From assembly GCF_000621205.1 (NCBI RefSeq), contig NZ_KK211232.1, forward strand, positions 54,609 to 118,608: DNA of 64,000 bases. Reading direction: 5' to 3'. Shown piece by piece: positions 58,122-64,000 of the stretch. The DNA is from Halotalea alkalilenta DSM 17697 (GTDB taxonomy: Bacteria; Pseudomonadota; Gammaproteobacteria; Pseudomonadales; Halomonadaceae). Positions within the stretch are counted from its first letter, which is position 1. Each line of letters starts with the position of its first letter. The notes under the pieces are model-generated. The model did no database searches. It was not told where the DNA came from and worked only from the letters and a program-made list of their open reading frames with translations. Made by a program: the position numbers and the translations under genes.

Positions 58122-61100
58122 GCGCCTCCGGGCGAATCACCCTCGATACCGAGCCCCTTCAGCTTGCGCCCCTTGTCTCCATCACGCTCGCGATGGAGCC
58201 ACACATCCATCTGCTGGAACGCCACACGCACGCCCTCACGCTTGAACGCCGCATCCACCGCCCGGTTGATCTGGTCGGTGACCCTCAGCCGGTCGCCGAT
58301 ATCGCTGACGAACACCCTCACCTCGAAGGTGAACGAACTATTGCCGTAGGCCATGCAGAATACCAGCGGCTCGGGGTCATCGAGCACCAGCGGATTGTCC
58401 CTGGCGATCTGCATCAGCATCTGGTGGACACGGTCGAGATCGGAGCCATGGGCGACGCCATAGGTCAGCACCACCCGGGTGATGTTGTCGGAAAGCGACC
58501 AGTTGATCAGCCGATCGGTGATAAAGGTCTTGTTCGGCACGATGATCTCCTTGCGGTCGAAGTCGATCACCGTGGTGGCACGCATCCGGATCCGACTCAC
58601 CGTGCCATGCAGGTCGTTCAGCGTAATGGTGTCACCGATCCGGATCGGTCGTTCGAAGAGGATGATCAGACCGGAGATGAAGTTGGCGAAGATCTCCTGC
58701 AGACCGAACCCCAGCCCGACGCCAAGTGCCGCCACCAGCCACTGAAGCTTCGACCACGAGAGGCCGAGCGTGCCCAGCGCCACCACGATGCCGCAGCCGA
58801 GGATGATGTAGGAGAGCAGTGAGGAGATCGCATAGGCGCTTCCGGTCTTGAGCTCCAGCTTGGACAGCACCATCACTTCGAGCAACCCTGGCAGGTTACG
58901 CGCCATGGTGGTCATCAGCGCGATGGTGATCACCGCGATGAACAGGCTCGCCAGCGAAACGTGGGCAACGCTTTGGACTCCACCCTCGTTCTGCTCGACC
59001 TGCCAGACGTCGATGTTGTTGAGATAGGACAGCACCCCGAGCAGGTCGTGCCAGACCAGGTAGAGGAACGCGATGAAGACCAGGAACAGCACCATCTTCG
59101 ACAGACGCAGCGACTGCTTGTTGACCTGGTCCATATCCAGCGGCGGCTCTTCCAATACCTCGCCGACCGCCTCCCCGCCCTGGGCCTGGATCAGCGCGCG
59201 CCGCCGCTCGACCGAGCGTCGATAGGCGAGCCGCCGCGCGGCGACCGCAAGCCCGCGCACCACCGTCGCCTCGACCAGCACCCAGAAACCGAAGACGTAG
59301 AGCGAGGTGATGAAGCGCGTGGTCAGGCGTACCGCCGTGTACTCGTAGCCATAGAGCACGAGGCCGCCGAGCACCAGCGGCACCAGCGCCATGGCAAGAC
59401 CGAGGCCAAGACGTAACAGCTTGACCCCGAGATAGGGCACATGAGCGAGGATCAGCTTGAATAGCAGCACGCTCATCATCAGGTAGCCGAACAGCACGAT
59501 CAGCAGCCCGACCGGCTGGTCGACCAGGTTGCTGTCGAAATGCTGGATCAGATAGATCACCAGCACCACCGGGACACTGGCCACTCCGAGCTGGCTGATC
59601 AATCGCCGCAGCCGGGCGACATAGGCCGCCGGCCAGTGGAAGTGGCGCATCGCCACGCCGTCGTCGATCAGGATCCGCCGGGCCCAGGCGAAGTATCCCC
59701 AGGCGAAGGCGGCGGTGAGCAGCGCACCGCCCAGTACCAGGCCTGAAGCGCTACCCGACAGCCGAAGCCCGGCGCCGGCCGAGGCGAGCAGCAGCGGCCC
59801 ACGGATCGCCAGCACCAGGTTGAGCAATAGCGCGAGCGGCGTATGGCGCTGGGAGTCGCGCTTGATCCGCCCCACCTCGTCGTGCAGCTCGCGCAGCTGC
59901 TGGCGAATTCGCGTGCGGTAGAAACTCAGCGCCACCACCAGCGCGAGCATCGGCAGTATGCTGACGATCCACAGCGACGGCACGATGAACAGCGCCCGGA
60001 GCACCTGCCACCAGGCTGGATCAGCGACTTCGTGATACAGCGCCGAGGGCAGCTGCTTGAGCCAGTTGAGCCCGAGCGGCTGGCCGCTGGCGATCCAGAA
60101 CAGCTGCTCGTCGATCGTCGCGCGTACCGAGGTGCCGATCTCGCTGAGCTGCTGCTGGTTGAGCTGGATGTCGATCGAAAGCGTCAGCAGGTTGCCATAC
60201 TCCCGATCGAGCTGTTCGAGCAGTTCGCGCTGGGATTCGTAGAGCGAAAGCAAAGTATGCCGCACCGTCTCCCGGGTGGCGGGATCGAGGCTCGGAATCA
60301 GCGCATCGAGCCGGCCATCGACATAGCGCTCGACATCGCCAAGCGTTTCCCTGGCCTCGGCGAGATCGAACTGCCTGAGCCGCAGATCGGCGATTTCATC
60401 ATTCAGCGCCGGGCGCTGCACCATCACCGGCAGCGACTCGCGCTGCTGGCGCAGGATGCGAGACAGCAGCACGCTGCCGCGCACGGCCTCGACCTGGTCA
60501 TTGAGGTTCGATTGCACCTGCTGCACCGCATCGAGCTGGCTGCGCGTCTCGATCCCGTCGCGGATCAGCTCGTTGACCCGCTCGGTGATGTAAATCAGCG
60601 ATTCGGACAGTTCACTGTTGCGCGCGGTGACCTCGCGCACCAGCGGGTTGTCGAGCTCGCTGGGCGAGGCGCCCTCGCGGGCCTCCTCGATCGCCCGCTG
60701 GGACTTTTCGCGCCGTTTCTGGGTAACCACGTTCTGGAGCAGCGCCAGCTCCGCCTGACGCGCCGCCACCTGCCGAGCGAGCAGCTCGCGATGGGCCTGG
60801 GCGAGATCGCGCAGCAGGGTGTTGTTGATCAGCTCGCGCCGGTTCAGCTCGACCTCGGCTTCGAGCGCCGCCACTTCGATCTCCAACTGCCGGCGCTCGA
60901 TGTCGCCAAGCTGATCGCCTTCGTTGCGCAGCCGGGTACGCAGCTGCTGGATACGCCCCTGGGCCGAGCCGATCGACGCCTGGGCCCGCTCGGGCAGAGT
61001 CTGCGCCGCGGTGATCCGACGAGTGGCGTCGCCCTGCGCATCCTGCTCCTGCTTGAGTTCGTCGAGTGAGTCGATCAGGCGCTGTTCGAGCTGTTCGAGC

Positions 61101-61456
61101 GAGGCGCGCTCCAGCTGCGCCTGGGAGGGCAAGGCGCCGTCCTGGTCGAGCGCGCGCAGCGCCTGACGATAGCTGCTGAGCCTGCGCGGCGCGTCATCGA
61201 TCTCACGGTCGAGCGCCTGCAGCTGGCGCCTGGCGACCTCGGCGCGGTCGAGCCCGGCCAGGCTCTCGCGCAGAAGCTGGATGTCGTTGGCGACCGACGG
61301 ATCACTCGAGCCCGAGCTCTCCAACTGCTCGAGCTGCTGGGCGACGGACTCCCGGCTCGGCAGGTCCTGAGCCGGAGCCGGGAGCGCCACCGACAGCAGC
61401 GTGAGTAGGACGCAGACGACCAGGCGTGCTCGGATGACGGCGGGATTGAGGCGCAT
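58109..61456 (-). CDS. mscK: MscK/KefA-type mechanosensitive channel
   Basis: 1115 residues from ATG 61456, which has GGAAG about 9 nt upstream and directly starts a signal peptide ending in ALPAPAQ; a GTG at 61501 would add 15 residues. A periplasmic coiled-coil region (about 30-480, many Gln/Glu/Leu repeats) is followed by some 11 membrane helices and the MscS pore/beta domain (WLVAALGVGLGFGLQEIFAN, LFERPIRIGDTI). Releases solutes on hypo-osmotic shock, valuable for a halophile. The K+-regulated MscK behaviour is assumed from family. Confidence 0.92.
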   Translation of the reverse strand: MRLNPAVIRARLVVCVLLTLLSVALPAPAQDLPSRESVAQQLEQLESSGSSDPSVANDIQLLRESLAGLDRAEVARRQLQALDREIDDAPRRLSSYRQALRALDQDGALPSQAQLERASLEQLEQRLIDSLDELKQEQDAQGDATRRITAAQTLPERAQASIGSAQGRIQQLRTRLRNEGDQLGDIERRQLEIEVAALEAEVELNRRELINNTLLRDLAQAHRELLARQVAARQAELALLQNVVTQKRREKSQRAIEEAREGASPSELDNPLVREVTARNSELSESLIYITERVNELIRDGIETRSQLDAVQQVQSNLNDQVEAVRGSVLLSRILRQQRESLPVMVQRPALNDEIADLRLRQFDLAEARETLGDVERYVDGRLDALIPSLDPATRETVRHTLLSLYESQRELLEQLDREYGNLLTLSIDIQLNQQQLSEIGTSVRATIDEQLFWIASGQPLGLNWLKQLPSALYHEVADPAWWQVLRALFIVPSLWIVSILPMLALVVALSFYRTRIRQQLRELHDEVGRIKRDSQRHTPLALLLNLVLAIRGPLLLASAGAGLRLSGSASGLVLGGALLTAAFAWGYFAWARRILIDDGVAMRHFHWPAAYVARLRRLISQLGVASVPVVLVIYLIQHFDSNLVDQPVGLLIVLFGYLMMSVLLFKLILAHVPYLGVKLLRLGLGLAMALVPLVLGGLVLYGYEYTAVRLTTRFITSLYVFGFWVLVEATVVRGLAVAARRLAYRRSVERRRALIQAQGGEAVGEVLEEPPLDMDQVNKQSLRLSKMVLFLVFIAFLYLVWHDLLGVLSYLNNIDVWQVEQNEGGVQSVAHVSLASLFIAVITIALMTTMARNLPGLLEVMVLSKLELKTGSAYAISSLLSYIILGCGIVVALGTLGLSWSKLQWLVAALGVGLGFGLQEIFANFISGLIILFERPIRIGDTITLNDLHGTVSRIRMRATTVIDFDRKEIIVPNKTFITDRLINWSLSDNITRVVLTYGVAHGSDLDRVHQMLMQIARDNPLVLDDPEPLVFCMAYGNSSFTFEVRVFVSDIGDRLRVTDQINRAVDAAFKREGVRVAFQQMDVWLHRERDGDKGRKLKGLGIEGDSPGGAQPS

Positions 61457-61591
61457 GTGCTGACGCTTCCGAAAGTCGATGTACTGGCTCATCACTGGCA
61501 CTGCGCACCACCTGGACGGTTAGGATCGGTGGGCTGAGCGCCGCTGCGCGCAGTTTACACAGTCATCGACGTTTTGACCGCTCACGGCGTC

Positions 61592-62689
61592 TCAACGATG
61601 CCCTCCGAGCGTGGCATGGCAATCGCCGCTGGTCATGCAGTGCTCGCCCTCGACCTGCAGGGTGGCATGGCCGATGGAGAAGCGCTCGGCGAGCAAAGCG
61701 TACGCCTCGGCGAGCACCACATCGCGGTCGATCGACTGGTCGACCACCAGATGCGCGCTCAGCATCCTCTGCTGGCTCGAGAGTCCCCACATGTGCAGGT
61801 CATGGACTTCGTCCACCCCCTCGACCTGCTCGAGCGCCGTGCGTACCTCGCCCGACACCACGCCTTCCGGCGTGCCCTCGAGCAGCAGGTGGGTCGAGCG
61901 GCGCAGCACGCCCCAGGCCGCACGCAGGATCAGCACGCAGGCGAGCACCGAGAGGATCGGGTCGGCCACGGTCCAGCCGGTGAACATGATGATCACCGCA
62001 GCGAGAATCGCCGCCACCGAGCCGAGCAAATCGCCGAGCACGTGGAGCGAGGCGCCGCGCAGGTTGAGATTACCGTGGTCACCGCGATGCAGGACCAATA
62101 GCGAGAAGGCGTTGATCCCGAGACCGGCCACCGCCACCGCCAGCATCGGTCCGGCCATCACTTCGACCGGCGAGAACATCCTCTGCGCCGCCTCGTACAG
62201 GATCCAGCCGGCGATCACGAACAGGGTCAAACCGTTGACGAAGGCGGCGAGCACCTGGAAACGCTGGTAGCCAAAGCTGTGCCTGGCATCGGGCGCCCGC
62301 CTGCCGAGGCGGAAGGCCGCCAGCGCAAGCCCCAGCGAAAAGGCGTCGCTGAGCATGTGGAAGCCATCGGAAATCAGCGCCAGCGAGTTGGCGAAGAAAC
62401 CGGTGGCGATCTCCACCACCATGAACGTGGCCGTCGCCACCAGCACGACGAGCACCCTCTTCTCGCTGTCGGCGTCGACCTTAGGTACGTGGTCATGGTC
62501 ATGGTCATGGTCATGGTCATGGTCATGGTCATGGTCATGGTCATGGTCATGGTCATGGTCATGGTCATGGTCATGGTCATCATGAGAGTGATCGTGATCA
62601 CCATGGGAGTGGTCGTGGCGATGCCCCTCCGGCTCCCGCGACGATCCATTCGGGCGGCGCTGGGCGCCTTGACGACATTCGTGAGACAC
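61592..62689 (-). CDS. Cation diffusion facilitator (Zn2+/divalent metal) exporter
   Basis: 365 residues. Start GTG 62689 with GGAGG 7 nt before it. The cytoplasmic N-terminus is a His/Asp tract ending in (DH)15, then six membrane helices with the metal-site motifs HMLSDAFSLGLAL (TM2) and HVLGDLLGSVAA (TM5), typical of CzcD/ZitB. Exports Zn2+ (possibly Cd2+/Co2+) by proton antiport. A MerR-type promoter and a PbrR/CadR-like regulator gene lie divergently upstream, so expression is probably metal-induced. Confidence 0.94.
   Translation of the reverse strand: MSHECRQGAQRRPNGSSREPEGHRHDHSHGDHDHSHDDHDHDHDHDHDHDHDHDHDHDHDHDHDHDHVPKVDADSEKRVLVVLVATATFMVVEIATGFFANSLALISDGFHMLSDAFSLGLALAAFRLGRRAPDARHSFGYQRFQVLAAFVNGLTLFVIAGWILYEAAQRMFSPVEVMAGPMLAVAVAGLGINAFSLLVLHRGDHGNLNLRGASLHVLGDLLGSVAAILAAVIIMFTGWTVADPILSVLACVLILRAAWGVLRRSTHLLLEGTPEGVVSGEVRTALEQVEGVDEVHDLHMWGLSSQQRMLSAHLVVDQSIDRDVVLAEAYALLAERFSIGHATLQVEGEHCMTSGDCHATLGGHR
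62491..62580. repeat. 15 perfect copies of a hexanucleotide (ggtcat)
   Basis: A pure 90-bp microsatellite in the 5' part of the CDF gene; on the coding strand it reads GAC CAT, i.e. Asp-His repeated 15 times (the last His uses CAC). The unit is a multiple of three, so slippage changes the length of the His/Asp tract without frameshift. Confidence 0.97.
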
Positions 62690-62744
62690 TAGGTTTCCTC
62701 CAAATCCGCTCGATGGAGCGCATCCTGCACTCCTCGTCGATGGG

Positions 62745-62775
62745 ATTGGACAGCCTATAACCGCTACAGGGTCAA
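62745..62775 (-). promoter_or_regulatory. MerR-type promoter/operator for the CDF gene
   Basis: Minus-strand TTGACC (62770-62775), a 19-bp spacer and TCCAAT (62745-62750). The long spacer contains an imperfect dyad (CCCTGTA with TATAGGC), the hallmark of MerR-family activated promoters such as pbrA. Transcription would start about 45 nt before the CDF GTG. Confidence 0.75.
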
Positions 62776-62778
62776 GTC

Positions 62779-63255
62779 ATGGACGATCGAAACGAGTCCG
62801 CGGCGAGACTGCGCATCGGCGCGCTGGCCAAGCGCGCCGGCTGCGCAGTGGAGACTATCCGCTTCTACGAACGCGAAGACCTGCTGCCGCCTCCCGCGCG
62901 CAGCGAAAGCAACTATCGCCTCTACAGCGCCTCTCACGAAGAGCGGCTGCGCTTCATCCGGCGCTGCCGCTCGCTCGACATGACCCTCGGCGAGATCCGC
63001 GCTCTGCTCGTGCTGCGCGACGCAGGGCCAGACCGCTGCAACGAAGTCGACCGGCTGGTCGAGGCGCACCTGCACCATGTCGAGGCGAGGATCAGAGAGC
63101 TCGAGGCACTGCGTCACCAGTTGGTCGACCTGCGCGGCCAGTGCAGCGGCGAGGGCAACGGCGAGGAGTGCGCGATCCTCAAGCGCCTCGAGGATCCGCG
63201 CAGCTTCGAAGACCTCCCCGAGGGGGCGACGCGTCACGTCAGCGGAACCCACTGA
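62779..63255 (+). CDS. MerR-family Pb/Cd/Zn-responsive regulator
   Basis: 158 residues. A MerR helix-turn-helix (RIGALAKRAGCAVETIRFYERE) and dimerisation helix are followed by the metal-binding cysteines C87, C122 and C131. The spacings (35 and 9) equal those of PbrR (C79, C114, C123) and differ from CadR (112/119). It should bind the operator at 62745-62775 and switch on the divergent exporter. AGGG lies 7 nt before the ATG, inside the operator region. Confidence 0.9.
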   Translation: MDDRNESAARLRIGALAKRAGCAVETIRFYEREDLLPPPARSESNYRLYSASHEERLRFIRRCRSLDMTLGEIRALLVLRDAGPDRCNEVDRLVEAHLHHVEARIRELEALRHQLVDLRGQCSGEGNGEECAILKRLEDPRSFEDLPEGATRHVSGTH

Positions 63256-63300
63256 ACAGCGTAACAGAGGATGAATCGGCCTTTGTCGATGGGTTGCGCA

Positions 63301-63329
63301 CTGTCATCGCATGGATTGGCGCTTATAAT
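63301..63329 (+). promoter_or_regulatory. pldA promoter
   Basis: CTGTCA (63301-63306), a 17-bp spacer and a perfect TATAAT (63324-63329), about 107 bp before the pldA ATG. Confidence 0.6.
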
Positions 63330-63435
63330 CGCGCCACGCCGCGCTTAACCTCCGCGTCGGGCCAATGGTAGGCTCGGCAACCGGCCCTTTTCCCAGATGC
63401 GTTGCCGCTCGCACAGGACCGCAGGAACCATATCG

Positions 63436-64000
63436 ATGGCGTCACCTCACCGTTACCCTGCCCTCTGGGCACTCGTCGGCGCCTGCGCGTCGCTCAATGC
63501 CTTCGCCCAGACCAGCGACGATGACGGCACGCTCGCCGTCAGCCAGGCACAGCAGACCGCCGAGCGGGCGAGATACTACGAATCCCTGGCCAACGACAAT
63601 CCACTGGCGATCTCCACCTACCGGCTCAACTACATCCTGCCCTACACCTACGACTCCAACCTGCCGCGGATGAGAGACTACAGGGAGATAGGCAACGACA
63701 ACCCCGAGCATACCGAACTCAAGTACCAGATCAGCCTCAAGGTCGCGCTCGCCGAGGACATCTTCGGCGACAACGGCGACCTGTTCCTCGGCTACACCCA
63801 GTATTCGCTGTGGCAGGCATACAACGATCGCGACTCGGCGCCGTTTCGCGAGACCAACTACGAGCCGGAGCTATTCCTGCGCTTCGACAACGACAGCGAG
63901 TGGATGGGCTGGACCAACACCTTCAACCGGATCGGCTACGTCCACCAGTCGAACGGTCGCGGCGAGCCGATCTCACGCAGCTGGAACCGGATCTACGCCG
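63436..64000 (+). CDS. pldA: Outer membrane phospholipase A1, 5' part
   Basis: Open from ATG 63436 to the right edge (188 codons seen). A signal peptide ends near AFAQ, followed by beta-barrel strands. The PldA catalytic segment VHQSNGRGEPISRSWNR is present, with His and Ser of the Ser-His-Asn site. It hydrolyses phospholipids that reach the outer leaflet, functionally complementary to MlaA. The C-terminal barrel is outside the window. Confidence 0.93.
   Translation, partial: MASPHRYPALWALVGACASLNAFAQTSDDDGTLAVSQAQQTAERARYYESLANDNPLAISTYRLNYILPYTYDSNLPRMRDYREIGNDNPEHTELKYQISLKVALAEDIFGDNGDLFLGYTQYSLWQAYNDRDSAPFRETNYEPELFLRFDNDSEWMGWTNTFNRIGYVHQSNGRGEPISRSWNRIYA

Noticed and set aside
62491-62580. 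Could the hexamer array be a CRISPR or attachment site?
   Set aside because: The units are contiguous, six bases long, without spacers, and lie in frame inside a CDF gene.

Overview
This is a contiguous chromosomal segment from a GC-rich gammaproteobacterium. The gene set (an E. coli-like core, Pseudomonas-like catabolic genes, a 2-ketogluconate cluster, OpgD, CysB, MlaA, PldA, MscK) fits the Halomonadaceae or relatives such as Halomonas or Salinicola. That placement is inferred from gene content and protein similarity recalled from memory; no search was run. I see no prophage, insertion sequence, CRISPR array or integrase.

Layout. 1-3520: the 3' end of rnr (RNase R) runs off the left edge with an Ala/Lys repeat tail, beside a three-gene tRNA-Leu(CAG) array with its own promoter and terminator. 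3571-5942: rhtA-type exporter, a membrane-anchored NUC1 endonuclease and a stand-alone Lrp/AsnC sensor domain. 6077-11029: the conserved prkA-yeaH-spoVR unit. 11354-12463: L-threonine aldolase. 12904-20146: a 2-ketogluconate utilisation cluster (ptxS, kguE, kguK, MHS-family transporter, kguD) followed by gnd. 20359-21813: a divergent NmrA-like reductase/HxlR regulator pair. 22034-25883: opgD, cysB (TTG start) and a TSUP permease. 26060-28836: trxA, an AI-2E family permease and a Bcr/CflA pump. 28897-34980: mlaA, hrpA, cysK. 35062-39496: a small membrane protein plus vWA protein pair, and oligopeptidase B. 39504-51480: a large peptide-modification locus (two circularly permuted ATP-grasp proteins, two alpha-E domains, two transglutaminase-fold proteins, a zinc peptidase) with tesB and a hairpin-rich non-coding stretch inside it. 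51568-57131: ycgN-ycgL-rnd, recR-ybaB-dnaX and the 4.5S RNA. 57318-64000: tlyA, an MscK-type channel, a zinc/cation CDF exporter with a (DH)15 microsatellite, its divergent PbrR/CadR-like regulator, and the start of pldA.

How genes work together. The kgu genes would import 2-ketogluconate, phosphorylate it and reduce it to 6-phosphogluconate, which Gnd can pass to the pentose phosphate pathway. CysB, the TSUP permease and CysK suggest sulfur assimilation functions. dnaX-ybaB-recR is the usual replication/repair operon. The CDF/MerR pair is a metal-efflux switch whose 19-bp-spacer promoter is visible. The least understood material is the ATP-grasp/alpha-E/transglutaminase/zincin locus: comparative genomics has predicted that such genes build or modify peptides, but I know of no defined product. 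Here it is present as two paralogous sets, one split and one fused.
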